Part shown: in pieces, positions 22,625 through 32,830 of the stretch
How the letters are laid out: each line of letters starts with the position of its first letter
Numbering within the stretch: the stretch's first letter is position 1
NCBI RefSeq assembly: GCF_001261915.1
Contig: NZ_CVRT01000146.1
Location: 1-44,921, forward strand
From: Halorubrum sp. SD626R
Lineage (GTDB): Archaea > Halobacteriota > Halobacteria > Halobacteriales > Haloferacaceae
Reading direction: 5' to 3'
DNA: 44,921 bases
The notes under the pieces: model-generated
Databases searched by the model: none
Seen by the model: the letters and a program-made list of their open reading frames with translations, nothing else
Told to the model about the DNA's origin: nothing
Program-made: the position numbers and the translations under genes

Positions 22625-24460
22625 ATGGAGTTCGCCACGTTCGCCGCCCGGGCGGAGGGGCTCGCAGCCGATCCGGGAGACATCGAGACGACGCTCGCGG
22701 TCGCCGACCTGCTGGCCGAGGCCGGCGGCGGGGACGGCGCGGGCGAGAGCGAGGACGCCGGCGGCGGAGCCGACGACGACGCGGCCGACGGCGACGACAT
22801 CGCGACGGTGACTCGGTTCCTGCTCGGTCGCGTCTTCCCGGCGCACGACACCCGGACGCTCGATATCGGCCCGGCGCTGTGCCGAGAGGCGATCGCCCGC
22901 GCCGCGGGGCCGAACGTGACCGCCGCCGACGTCGAGGACCGGCTCGCGGAGGCGGGCGAGATCGGCGCGGTCGCCGCCGACTTCGACTTCGGCGGCCAGC
23001 GCGGCCTCGCCGCCTTCGGCGACGGTCGCGACGCGCTCACCGTCGCCGAGCTGGACGCGGCGCTGCGGGAGCTGGCGGCCGCGTCGGGCGACGGCAGCGA
23101 GTCGCGCAAGCTCGACGCGCTGTTCGGCCTCTTCAACCGCTGCGAGCCCGCCGAGGCGAAGTTCCTCGCCCGGCTGGTGCTCGGCGAGATGCGGATCGGC
23201 GTCGGCGAGGGGACCGTCCGGGACGCGGTCGCCGAGGCGTTCCTGACCGACTCGGAGTTCGAGTCCGCCGAGAGCGACGACGCGGAACCGACCCTCCGCG
23301 CCGGCGACGGGGCGGTCGCGGCCGTCGAGCGCGCGCTGCAGGTGACGAACGACTACGGCCGCGTCGCGGCCCTCGCGCGCGACGAGGGGCTCGCCGGGCT
23401 CCGGGCGGAGGGACTCGTCGTCGGCCGGCCCGTACAGGCGATGCTCGCGCAGGCGGGCACCGCGACCGACGCGGTCGAGTCGTTCGGCGAGGTCGCCGTC
23501 GAGACGAAGTTCGACGGGGCGCGGGTACAGGTGCACTACGTGCCGGGAGCTGCGGAATCGAATCGCGAGGGCCTCGGCCCGCGGCTCTACTCCCGGAACA
23601 TGGACGACGTGACCGAGGCCCTCCCCGAGGTGGTCGAATACGTCGCGGACCGCGTCGACGTCCCGGTCATCCTCGACGGCGAGGTCGTCGCGGTCGACGA
23701 CGACGGCGACCCCCTCCCGTTCCAAGAGGTGTTGCGACGCTTCCGCCGGAAGCACGACGTTGACCGAATGCGCGAGGAGGTGTCGCTGCGGCTCCACGCC
23801 TTCGACTGCCTCCACGCCGACGGCGCAGACCTCCTCGACGAGTCGCTCCGAGTCCGCCACGAGCGCCTCGTCGACGTCGCTCCGGACGCGGCCGCGAGCC
23901 TCGAAACCGCGAGCGACGTGGAGTCGATCGGGGCCGCGGAGGCGGCCGCGCTCGACGCGGGCCACGAGGGAGTGATGCTGAAGGACCCGGACGCGCCCTA
24001 CACGCCGGGCGACCGCGGCCGGGAGTGGCTGAAGCGCAAGCCGGACGTGGAGACGCTCGACGCGGTCGTCGTCGGCGCGGAGTGGGGAGAGGGACGCCGC
24101 GCGGACCTGTTCGGGACGTTCCTGCTCGGCGTGCGCGCCGGGCCGGAATCCGCGAACGCCGGAACGGGGTATGGCGAGTTCGCGACGATCGGCAAGGTCG
24201 CGACCGGACTTACCGACGAGGAGCTCGCCGACCTCACCGAGCGGCTGGAGCCTCACGTCGTGAGCGAGGACGGGACCGAACTCTCGATCCGGCCCGCGGT
24301 CGTCTTGGAAGTCGGCTACGAGGAGATCCAGACGTCGCCGACGTACTCGTCGGGGTACGCGCTGCGGTTCCCCCGGTTCGTCGGGGTCCGCGAGGACAAG
24401 TCGGTCGCGGACGCCGACTCGCTGGAGCGGGTCGCGCGGCTCGCGGGCGACGGGGCGTGA
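22625..24460 (+). CDS. lig: ATP-dependent DNA ligase
   Basis: The 611-residue enzyme seals nicks during replication and repair. The N-terminal DNA-binding domain spans about residues 1-250, with a haloarchaeal acidic insertion at 34-58. The adenylation motif I is KFDGAR with Lys295, followed by SRNMDDVTE, ILDGEVVA and EGVMLKDP motifs. The C-terminal OB domain contains WLKRKPD and SLRFP-like residues. The length fits archaeal replicative ligases (about 560-610). Start chosen where homology and the MEFATFAARAEGL helix begin. The open frame upstream lies in the divergent intergenic region. Confidence 0.95.
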   Translation: MEFATFAARAEGLAADPGDIETTLAVADLLAEAGGGDGAGESEDAGGGADDDAADGDDIATVTRFLLGRVFPAHDTRTLDIGPALCREAIARAAGPNVTAADVEDRLAEAGEIGAVAADFDFGGQRGLAAFGDGRDALTVAELDAALRELAAASGDGSESRKLDALFGLFNRCEPAEAKFLARLVLGEMRIGVGEGTVRDAVAEAFLTDSEFESAESDDAEPTLRAGDGAVAAVERALQVTNDYGRVAALARDEGLAGLRAEGLVVGRPVQAMLAQAGTATDAVESFGEVAVETKFDGARVQVHYVPGAAESNREGLGPRLYSRNMDDVTEALPEVVEYVADRVDVPVILDGEVVAVDDDGDPLPFQEVLRRFRRKHDVDRMREEVSLRLHAFDCLHADGADLLDESLRVRHERLVDVAPDAAASLETASDVESIGAAEAAALDAGHEGVMLKDPDAPYTPGDRGREWLKRKPDVETLDAVVVGAEWGEGRRADLFGTFLLGVRAGPESANAGTGYGEFATIGKVATGLTDEELADLTERLEPHVVSEDGTELSIRPAVVLEVGYEEIQTSPTYSSGYALRFPRFVGVREDKSVADADSLERVARLAGDGA

Positions 24461-24541
24461 TCGGTCGAACCTCCCACCCCCGGACCGAGGGTGACTCGCA
24501 CCACGCGAAACTCCTTGGGCCTCGGGCCCGTACTCCCGTCC

Positions 24542-25447
24542 ATGCCAGGCCCGCTCGGGGACGCGACGCGACGGCGGCTGACGGACGCGGCCGCGGCGCG
24601 GCTCGCGGACGACGGCTACGAGGTCGCGCACCCGGAGACGCGGGCCGAGCCGCCGGCGGTGGCGACCCGGCGGGACGGCGAGGCGCCCGTCGCGGTCGAG
24701 CCGCTCACGGCGGACGACGCGACGCCGACGGTGGTCGCCTCGCGGCTCGCGCACGCGCTCGACCGCGACCGCCGCGCCTGCTTCGTTGTCGCCGACGACG
24801 CGACCGCCGAGCGGGTGCGGTCGCTGCTCGCTGATCCCCCGCTGCTCGCCGCGGAGCGCGACGGCCGACGGACGTTCCACGCGGGTCCGGACCGGATCCC
24901 CGTCGCGGGCGGCGGGTACGCCTGCGTCCGGTTCGAGGGGCTCGGCGAGCCGACGTTCGCGTGGCGCGAGACCGACACGCCGGTCGGCCCGGTCCCCGCG
25001 GGGCCGGAGGTCGACGCCGCCGCCGTCGACGAGGCGGGACGCCCCGCGGTTCCGCGGCTGTTCTGCGAGGTCGACGGGCGTGTCGTCGCGGTCCTCGGCG
25101 GCGTCGAGAGCCTCCGGGAGCCGCCGGCCGAGGCGTTCCCGTACGCGTACAGCCGCCACCCCGACGACAAGCGGTTCCGGGTGCGGCGCGGGAGCGACGG
25201 CGCGGTCGTCGAGAGCGCCAGCGGCTTCGCGCCGATGCGGGCCGCGGGCTACGTCCCGATCCCGATGCCCATCGTCCCGGAACACGTGCTCGGTCCGGCG
25301 TACGCACCCGAGCGGGGCGCCGAGGGCGGTGGGGTCGACGGCGAGAGCGGTGACGGAGCGAAGGGCCGAACCGACCTCGACGACGCGTGGGACCTTATCC
25401 GCGTCGACGAGGGGAGCGAGCCGTCCGACGGCGTCGACCGTCCATAG
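24542..25447 (+). CDS. Conserved haloarchaeal protein of unknown function
   Basis: This 301-residue protein is 81 nt downstream of the ligase gene on the same strand. Residues 1-110 look like an alpha/beta domain (TVVASRLAHAL, ACFVVADDATAERVRSLL). The middle is beta-rich (YACVRFEGLGEPTFAWRET, PRLFCEVDGRVVAVLGGV), and the end has FAPMRAAGYVPIPMPIVPEH before an acidic tail. No catalytic motif stands out and I do not recognise a family. A start at ATG 24542 is favoured over an upstream in-frame ATG at 24491. Proximity to lig and the MBL gene hints at, but does not show, a nucleic-acid role. Confidence 0.62.
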   Translation: MPGPLGDATRRRLTDAAAARLADDGYEVAHPETRAEPPAVATRRDGEAPVAVEPLTADDATPTVVASRLAHALDRDRRACFVVADDATAERVRSLLADPPLLAAERDGRRTFHAGPDRIPVAGGGYACVRFEGLGEPTFAWRETDTPVGPVPAGPEVDAAAVDEAGRPAVPRLFCEVDGRVVAVLGGVESLREPPAEAFPYAYSRHPDDKRFRVRRGSDGAVVESASGFAPMRAAGYVPIPMPIVPEHVLGPAYAPERGAEGGGVDGESGDGAKGRTDLDDAWDLIRVDEGSEPSDGVDRP

Positions 25448-25482
25448 CCACCCTCAAGACGCCCGCGGCCGCAGGCGAGGAC

Positions 25483-26217
25483 GTGACTGTCCGCTACGAC
25501 GGCTTGACGGTGGAGTGGCTCGGCTACGCGACGGCGCGGCTCGCCCCGGATGACGGCCCGGTCGCCTACACCGATCCGGGGCGGTACGGCGTCCTCGACG
25601 ACTACTGGGCGCGCGACGGCGACCTCGTCGTCGTCACCCACGACCACCACTACGACTCCGACGGGATCCGGTCGGTCGCGAGCGACGACGCGACGCTCGT
25701 GATCTACGAGGCGGTCGACCCCGCCGGCATCGACCGCGACGTGGAGTCGATCGACTCGCTCGACGACGACTACGACGTGGTCCGCGTCGGCGACGAGGCG
25801 CGCGTCGATGTCGACACGCCCGCCGGCGAGGCGACCGTGTGGTCCGTCGCCGCCTACAACGACCCCGAGGGCCCGAACGCCGGCCCCGACGGCTCGGTGA
25901 CGCACCCGCCCGGGCTCGGCTGCGGGTTCCTCGTCGGCCTCGGCGACCGCACCGTCTTCTGGCCGGGCGACTCGGACGCGCTCGACGCGTTCGCGGAGCT
26001 CGACGTCTCGGTGTTCCTCGCGAACATCGGGGGCGGCGGTATCGTCTCCGACCGGCGCGCGAGCGCCGAGCTGGCCGAGGCGATGGACCCGGACCTGGTC
26101 GTCCCGATCCACTACGACACCTTCGCGCAGCTGGAGGCGGACGGCGAGGCGTTCGCGGGCGACGTGGCCGCCCGGTCCATCCCCGTCGCGCTCGACGTCC
26201 GGTCGGCGAATCAGTAG
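25483..26217 (+). CDS. MBL-fold metallo-hydrolase (UlaG-like), variant metal motif
   Basis: The 244-residue protein has the small-subfamily MBL order: EWLGYATARL, VAYTDPGRYGVLDD, the metal loop VVTHDHHYDSD (51-60), TVFWPGDSDAL and VVPIHYDTF. The usual HxHxDH is changed. His53 and His55 are present, but one residue is inserted before Asp58 and the last His is Ser/Asp. The later Asp and His ligands are kept. The start is taken at GTG 25483, where family similarity (VTVRYDGLTVEWLG) begins. The frame is open back to 25387 inside the preceding gene. Substrate unknown. Confidence 0.75.
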   Translation: MTVRYDGLTVEWLGYATARLAPDDGPVAYTDPGRYGVLDDYWARDGDLVVVTHDHHYDSDGIRSVASDDATLVIYEAVDPAGIDRDVESIDSLDDDYDVVRVGDEARVDVDTPAGEATVWSVAAYNDPEGPNAGPDGSVTHPPGLGCGFLVGLGDRTVFWPGDSDALDAFAELDVSVFLANIGGGGIVSDRRASAELAEAMDPDLVVPIHYDTFAQLEADGEAFAGDVAARSIPVALDVRSANQ

Positions 26218-26238
26218 GGGCCGGGCCCCGGGGACAGC

Positions 26239-27375
26239 CTACGACCGCCGCGCGATCAGCGCCGCCGCGACCGCGGCGACCAGCGCCGCGGCGACGCCGA
26301 AGCCGGGCGCCGAGTCGCCGGTGGCGCCGTCCGCGTCCCCGTCACTTCCGCCCTCGATCGAGCCGTCGTCGCCGTCCTCGCCGTCGGTCGCGTCTGTCTC
26401 CCCGTCACCGTCCGCCTGGAGCTCCGCGACCGCGGTCGAGAGCGTCGTCGTCGACTCGATCACGCTGCGCGGGGCGGGCTGGTTGAGGTAGTTGACGTTC
26501 ATCACGACGTAGTTGCCCTCGGTCCCGGCGGTCGTGCTGGCGTACGGCTCCTCCCCCAGGATCGCCGCGTCGGGGGTGGTCACCAGGATGAGCTCGGGGT
26601 CGGTCTGGAGGATGACCTCGTTCGAGAGCTGCGGGTAGCCGTCGCCCTCCGCGGCCGCGACGTTGTCCACGCCGCCGGCCGCCATGATCGAGTTGATGAA
26701 CGTGTTGTTCGCGGCCACGAACCCGCTGCCGAGCGGGTAGAGCGCGTTCGGACGGTCGAGGCCGGCGGTCCGGTTCTCGGCGGCTTCGACCGCGGCGTTC
26801 ATCTCCGCGTTCGTCTCGGCGGCCGCCTCGCAGTTGCCGACGAGGCGGCCGACGGTCTCGGTCTTCTCGGCGATGGCCTCGATGGAGGTCGCCTCGGGGA
26901 AGTGGTAGACGGTGAGCCCCTGATCGCGGAGCGCCTCGACCTGCCCCGCCGACGCGTTCGGCGCGAGCACGAGGTCCGGCTCGGTGGCCACGACGCGCTC
27001 GACGCTCACGCCGAGCCCCTCGGCGGAGACGTTCTCCCGCTCGTTCGCCCCGTCGAGGTAGGCGGCGTACTGGGTCACGCCGACGACGCGATCCTGCTCG
27101 CCGAGCTCCCAGAGCGTCTGGGCGGCCGACGGGTTCGTCGTCGTGATCCGTTCTGGCGCCTCGTCGAGCGCTATCGTCGTCCCCGTCGCGTCCGTGACCT
27201 CCAGCGGGAACCCGCACGTCTCGCCCGCCTGGTGAACGCTCGGCCCGTCGGTCGGAGACTCGATCGTCGGCGACGGCGCCGTCGCCGGCTGTGCGCCCGC
27301 GGCCGGGCCCGCGACGCCGCCGACGAGGGCGGTCGTCACGAGCAGGGCCGCCGCGATGACGTGTCCGGTTCGCAT
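26239..27375 (-). CDS. btuF: Cobalamin/corrinoid ABC transporter substrate-binding protein with PGF-CTERM anchor
   Basis: This 378-residue secreted protein has a signal peptide (residues 1-28), a periplasmic-binding domain of the BtuF/FecB class, and an acidic Asp/Gly/Thr linker. The C-terminus is APGFGVAAALVAAVAAALIA followed by Arg-Arg, the PGF-CTERM sorting signal that anchors haloarchaeal surface proteins by archaeosortase. Binding-domain motifs are APERITTTNPSAAQTLWELG and VVATEPDLVLAPNA. It is divergent from btuCD, the known haloarchaeal corrinoid uptake set. Iron-chelate uptake is the main alternative. The start at ATG 27375 fits the TATA at 27400-27406. Confidence 0.85.
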   Translation of the reverse strand: MRTGHVIAAALLVTTALVGGVAGPAAGAQPATAPSPTIESPTDGPSVHQAGETCGFPLEVTDATGTTIALDEAPERITTTNPSAAQTLWELGEQDRVVGVTQYAAYLDGANERENVSAEGLGVSVERVVATEPDLVLAPNASAGQVEALRDQGLTVYHFPEATSIEAIAEKTETVGRLVGNCEAAAETNAEMNAAVEAAENRTAGLDRPNALYPLGSGFVAANNTFINSIMAAGGVDNVAAAEGDGYPQLSNEVILQTDPELILVTTPDAAILGEEPYASTTAGTEGNYVVMNVNYLNQPAPRSVIESTTTLSTAVAELQADGDGETDATDGEDGDDGSIEGGSDGDADGATGDSAPGFGVAAALVAAVAAALIARRS

Positions 27376-27400
27376 TGGGTCCACGACGCGCCCCGCCCAA

Positions 27401-27410
27401 TAAGTACTTA
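27401..27410. promoter_or_regulatory. Palindrome over the btuF/btuC divergent promoter
   Basis: TAAGTACTTA is a perfect 10-bp palindrome in the 63-bp gap between the two start codons. Read leftward it overlaps the btuF TATA (ACTTATT). Read rightward it lies about 30 nt before the btuC ATG. One regulator binding here could control both directions. Confidence 0.5.
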
Positions 27411-27438
27411 CCTACTACAACTCCTCTTGTAAAACTGA

Positions 27439-28577
<1,139 letters not shown>

Positions 28578-28581
<4 letters not shown>

Positions 28582-29912
28582 GCGCGGGACCGACCGCGGA
28601 GGGGGACGGGAGCGACGGAGGCGAGGTCGGCGACGGCGACGAGGTCGGCGACGGCCCGGAGACGGACGCCGACGCCGACGCCCTCGTCGGGGTCCGCGAT
28701 CTGACGGTGTCGTTCGGCGACGTGCCGGTCGTCGCCGGCGTCGACCTCCGGGTCGGCCGCGGCGAGCTGGTCGGGCTCGTCGGCCCGAACGGCGCGGGCA
28801 AGACGACGGTGATCCGGGCGATCAAGGGGACGCTCGCGCCCGACTCGGGGGCGGTCCGGCTCGACGGCGACGGCGCTGCCGACCTCTCCGCGCGGGAAGC
28901 CGGCCGCCGAGTCGCCAGCGTCCCGCAGGAGACGAGCCTCGCGTTCGATTTCCGGGTGCGCCACGTGGTCGAGATGGGCCGAACCCCGCACCTCGGCCGG
29001 TTCGACGGCCACGGCGCCGACGACGACCGGGCGGTCGAGGAGGCGATGGACGCGGCGGGCGTCGCGCGCTTCGCCGACCGCTCGATCACCGAGGTCTCGG
29101 GCGGGGAGCGCCAGCGCGTCCTGCTCGCGCGGGCGCTGGCGCAGGGGACCCCGGCGCTGCTGCTCGACGAGCCGACCGCGAGCCTCGACGCGAACCACGC
29201 CGTGCGCACCCTCGAACTCGTCCGCGACCTCGTCGACGACGGGCGGGGCGCGCTCGCGGCGATCCACGACCTCGACATGGCGGCCCGGTACTGCGACCGG
29301 ATCGTCGTCCTCGCGAACGGGGGCGTCCAGGCGGCCGGTCCGCCCGGTGAGGTGCTGACCGCGGAGGCGCTGCGAACCGCGTTCGACGCCGAGGCGTTCG
29401 TCGGGCGCAACCCGGCGACCGGGACACCTACGGTCACCGCCTTCGGCGCGGGCGGCGCGGCCGGCGAGAGCGACTCGCGCGACGCGGCCCGCGATGAGGC
29501 CGACCGCCGGCGCCTCCACGTCGTCGGCCGGGGGCTGGCGGCATCGCGGGTCGTCGCCCGCCTCGCGGCCGCGGGCCACGAGCTCTCGGTCGGGGTGGTC
29601 CCCGAGGGCGACGCGGCCGCCGAGACCGCCCGCGACGCCGGCGCCGCGGTCGTCGCCGCCCCCGCGTTCGAGCCGGTCGACGCCGAGACGCGGGAGGCCG
29701 CGGCGGCGCTCGCGCGCGAGACCGACGCGACCGTCGTCGTCGACGGCGTCGGCAGGGACGCCGAACGGGGCGAGGCCGGCCGAGCTACTCCCGACGCGGA
29801 GACGCTCGCGGCCGCCGATCGGATCGTCGAGATCGACGCCGCGACCGACGACGACGCCCTCCTCGACGCGGTTCGCGACCTCGGCGACGGGGCTCGCCGG
29901 CGTGACGCGTGA
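28578..29912 (+). CDS. btuD: Cobalamin ABC transporter ATP-binding protein with C-terminal extension
   Basis: The 444-residue protein starts at a GTG overlapping the btuC stop. After a 35-residue acidic leader, the ATPase domain shows Walker A GPNGAGKTT (about 70-78), the Q-loop PQETS, signature VSGGERQRV, Walker B ALLLDEPTAS and switch His in AIHDLDM. About residues 310-444 form an extra domain beginning LHVVGRGLAASRVVARLAAAG, which looks like a Rossmann-type alpha/beta fold. Haloarchaeal BtuD proteins are known to be longer than bacterial ones. The function of the extension is unknown. Confidence 0.9.
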
Positions 29913-30094
29913 CGGCAATCGGTTCCGGTATCACACACGTCGGATAACCGACGCCTCGCGGCTCACGGACCGATCGAATCACACGGACGGCCGTCAGGGC
30001 GCCCGAGACGACGGATGCGTCCCTGCGTTCGTCTCTCATACTGCCGGATAAATTACCTCAGAGCATCATAGCTGCAGATAAATATTCTCGATGA

Positions 30095-30109
30095 GCATAT
30101 GCCTTTATT
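30095..30109 (+). promoter_or_regulatory. Promoter of the ssu-like operon with upstream palindrome
   Basis: TTTATT (30104-30109) is 26-31 nt before the ATG at 30135. The perfect palindrome GCATATGC (30095-30102) touches its upstream edge, where the BRE would lie. The preceding 60 bp are unusually AT-rich for this chromosome and include GATAAATTACC and GATAAATATTC. Confidence 0.55.
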
Positions 30110-30134
30110 GGTGGCACCGGTACGAGGTGGTACG

Positions 30135-31130
30135 ATGGAACGAAGACAGTTCCTGCGCGGCACCGGCGCGGCGATCGGCGGCTCGCTGCTCGCCGGCTGC
30201 GCCGGGAGCGACGGACGGACGGTGACGGTCGACTACGCCTACTACAACCCGGTCAGCCTCGTGTTACGCGAGAAGGGCTGGCTGTCGGCGGCGTTCGCAG
30301 AGACGGACGTCGACGTCGAGTGGGTGCTGAGTCTCGGCAGCAACCAAGCCAACGAGTACTCGCAGGGCGGGGAGGCGGAGGTCGCCTCGACGGCCGGGAT
30401 CGCGGCGCTGATGGCGCGGTCGAACGGCGTCCCGATCACGACGCCGTACGTCTACTCGGAGCCGGAGTGGACCGCGCTCGTCACGTTCGCCGAGACGGGG
30501 ATCGAGTCGGTCGCCGACCTGGAGGGCAAGCGGGTGGCCGCGACGCGCGGCACCGATCCCTACTTCTTCCTGCTTCAGGCGCTCGACGACGCCGGGCTGA
30601 GCGAGGAGGACGTCGAGATCGTTCACCTCCAACACCCCGAGGGGCAGTCGGCGCTGGTGGGGGGCGACGTGGACGCGTGGGCCGGGCTCGACCCCCACAT
30701 GGCCGAGCTGGAGCTGGAACGCGACGGCGCGGAGCTGTTCTTCCGCGAGCCCGCGTACAACACCTACGGCTTCCTCAACTTCCTCGACGGGTTCCTCGCG
30801 GACCGCCCGGAGGACGCCCGGCGAGTCCTGGAGACCTACGAGCGCGGCCGCAGGTGGGCGATCGACAACCCGACCGAGACCGCGTCGATCCTCGCGAGCG
30901 AGTCGGAGATGTCCCAGCCGGTCGCCGAGCGCGTGTTCACGCGCCGCACCGACCTCTCCGAGCCGCTCCCGGGCGGCGCCCACCGGGACCTGCTCTCCGA
31001 TCTCGCGCCGATCCTGGAGCGCGAGGGGCTCGTCACCGACGACGCCGACCCGGCGGGGAGCATCGACGACCTGCTCGACCCGGAGTTCGCGGCCGAGATC
31101 GTCGGCGACGCCGAGAGTGGGGGCGAGTGA
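30135..31130 (+). CDS. ABC transporter substrate-binding lipoprotein (SsuA/NMT1/TauA-like)
   Basis: The 331-residue protein begins with a Tat signal (ERRQFLRGTG) and a lipobox LLAGC with Cys22, typical of haloarchaeal Tat lipoproteins facing outward. The body resembles the aliphatic-sulfonate/nitrate/taurine/NMT1 group: VDYAYYNPVSLVLREKGWL, TPYVYSEPEWTALV, LEGKRVAATRGTDPYFFLLQAL and GDVDAWAGLDPHMAEL. It is followed 1 nt later by the permease gene. The substrate could be a sulfonate, a thiamine precursor or a similar small molecule. The sequence does not decide. Confidence 0.85.
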   Translation: MERRQFLRGTGAAIGGSLLAGCAGSDGRTVTVDYAYYNPVSLVLREKGWLSAAFAETDVDVEWVLSLGSNQANEYSQGGEAEVASTAGIAALMARSNGVPITTPYVYSEPEWTALVTFAETGIESVADLEGKRVAATRGTDPYFFLLQALDDAGLSEEDVEIVHLQHPEGQSALVGGDVDAWAGLDPHMAELELERDGAELFFREPAYNTYGFLNFLDGFLADRPEDARRVLETYERGRRWAIDNPTETASILASESEMSQPVAERVFTRRTDLSEPLPGGAHRDLLSDLAPILEREGLVTDDADPAGSIDDLLDPEFAAEIVGDAESGGE

Positions 31131-31131
31131 G

Positions 31132-31938
31132 ATGGCCACGACGCGCGAGACGGAGCGCACGGGGATCGAGGCCGCCGCCGGCGTCCTCCCCGACGCCGAC
31201 CGGTTCCGGTGGCTGCTCGGCCTCGTCGTGCCCGCGGCGATCGTCGTCGCGTGGCACCTGCTGGTCGCGACCGGCGTCTTCGCCGCCCACCAGCTCCCGG
31301 CGCCGCTGCGGGTGGTCGAGACCCTCTACGGGCTGGGCGCCTCCGGCGAGCTCTGGGGACACGTCGCGATCACGGTCCAGCGCGTGTTCCTCGGCGCCCT
31401 CCTCGGGACGAGCGTCGGGGTCCTCCTCGGCACGCTCACCGGGCTGTACGGCCTCGCCGACGACCTGCTCGACCCCCTCCTCCAGAGCCTGAAGAACATC
31501 CCCTCGCTGGCGTGGGTGCCGCTGTTCCTGCTGTGGTTCGGGATCGGCGAGGGCGCGAAGGTGCTGCTGATCGCGGTCGGCGCCTTCTTCCCGGTCTACC
31601 TCAACCTCTCGACCGGGATCGGGAACGTGAGCGAGGAGCTGTTGGAGGTGGCCGAGGTGTACGAGCTCGGTCGGTTCGAGTCGCTCCGGCGGGTCGTGTT
31701 CCCGGCGGCGGTGCCGAGCCTGCTCGTCGGGATCCGGGGCGGCGTCGGGCTGGCGTGGATGTTCGTCGTGGCCGCGGAGCTGATCGCGGCCAGCGAGGGG
31801 ATCGGGTTCCTGCTGAGCGACGGGCGCGTGCTCGCGCGCCCCGACATCATCGTGGGCTCGATCCTGCTGTTCGCCTTCTTCGGAAACCTCTCGGATCTGG
31901 CGGTCAAGGAGGTGAAGAACCGTGTCGTCGCTCGGTGA
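31132..31938 (+). CDS. ABC transporter permease (SsuC/TauC/NrtB-like)
   Basis: The 268-residue membrane protein has about six helices of the BPD_transp_1 family. The coupling loop is EVYELGRFESLRRVVFPAAVP, the EAA-like motif that contacts the ATPase. LKNIPSLAWVPLFLLWFGIGE is the sulfonate/nitrate-type signature before it. The gene lies 1 nt after the binding-protein gene and overlaps the ATPase gene by 17 nt, so all three are one operon. Confidence 0.88.
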   Translation: MATTRETERTGIEAAAGVLPDADRFRWLLGLVVPAAIVVAWHLLVATGVFAAHQLPAPLRVVETLYGLGASGELWGHVAITVQRVFLGALLGTSVGVLLGTLTGLYGLADDLLDPLLQSLKNIPSLAWVPLFLLWFGIGEGAKVLLIAVGAFFPVYLNLSTGIGNVSEELLEVAEVYELGRFESLRRVVFPAAVPSLLVGIRGGVGLAWMFVVAAELIAASEGIGFLLSDGRVLARPDIIVGSILLFAFFGNLSDLAVKEVKNRVVAR

Positions 31939-32830
31939 GGGCGCGCTCGCGGACGAGGAGGTCGAAACGGCCGGCGACGCGACTGACGGCGGCGAGGGGG
32001 GGCCGGACGGTGACGCTCGCGGGGTCGACGACGGCGCGGGTTCGACCGACGGCGACGCGAGCGAGCCGGGACGGGACTCCGGACCGACGGCGGACCCGAC
32101 GCTCGCCGTCCGCGGTCTCGCGGTGCGCTACGGCGAGACGGTCGCGCTTGACGGCGTCGACCTCGCGGTCGGCCACGGGGAGTTCGTCGCGGTCGTCGGC
32201 CCCTCCGGCTGCGGGAAGTCGACCCTGCTGCGCGTGCTCTCCGGGCTGGAGGAGGGGTTCGAGGGCGACGCGGCGGTCGACGGGACCGACGTGCGCGAGG
32301 GCGGCAGCGACGACGTCGGGATGGTGTTCCAGGAGCCGCGGCTCCTCCCGTGGGACGACGTCCGAGGGAACGTCGCGGTCGGGCTCCCGGTGGGCGTCGA
32401 CCGCGACGACCCCGCCGCGCGCGATCGCGTCGACGACCTGATCGAGACGGTCGGGCTCGACGGGTTCGCGGAGAGCCGTCCGGGCGAGCTCTCCGGCGGG
32501 ATGGCCCAGCGCGTCGCGCTGGCGCGCGGGCTCGCCTACGACCCGGCGGTGCTGCTGCTCGACGAGCCGTTCTCCGCGCTCGACCGGCTGACGAAACACG
32601 AGCAGCAGGACCACCTGCTCGACGTGTGGGCGGACCGGGGAACGACGGTCGCGCTGGTGACGCACGACGTCGAGGAGGCCGCCTACCTCGCGGACTGCGT
32701 CGTCGTCCTCGGCGGACAGCCAGGGACGGTCGAGGCGGTGGTCGACGTCGACGCCGACCGCCCCCGCGACCGGACCGACGAGGAGCTACTGGCGGCCCGC
32801 CGCGAGATCACCGACGCCCTCGGCCTCTGA
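31922..32830 (+). CDS. ABC transporter ATP-binding protein (SsuB/TauB-like)
   Basis: The 302-residue ATPase starts at a GTG inside the end of the permease gene. An acidic N-terminal extension of about 55 residues precedes a standard domain: Walker A GPSGCGKST, VFQEPRLLPWDDV (Q-loop), signature LSGGMAQRV, Walker B VLLLDEPFSALD and switch VTHDVEEAAYLAD. It would power import by the preceding permease and lipoprotein. The start could also lie further in, since the acidic leader is not conserved in the family. Confidence 0.87.
   Translation: MSSLGEGALADEEVETAGDATDGGEGGPDGDARGVDDGAGSTDGDASEPGRDSGPTADPTLAVRGLAVRYGETVALDGVDLAVGHGEFVAVVGPSGCGKSTLLRVLSGLEEGFEGDAAVDGTDVREGGSDDVGMVFQEPRLLPWDDVRGNVAVGLPVGVDRDDPAARDRVDDLIETVGLDGFAESRPGELSGGMAQRVALARGLAYDPAVLLLDEPFSALDRLTKHEQQDHLLDVWADRGTTVALVTHDVEEAAYLADCVVVLGGQPGTVEAVVDVDADRPRDRTDEELLAARREITDALGL

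Noticed and set aside
20783..25285. 1500-codon open frame on the minus strand across the GCS2-like gene, DNA ligase and part of the next gene
   Set aside because: Arg/Ala/Pro-rich composition and exact overlap with three well-supported genes show it is a GC-driven antisense shadow.
27376..27438. Cobalamin riboswitch for btuFCD
   Set aside because: The intergenic region is too short and both messages seem nearly leaderless.
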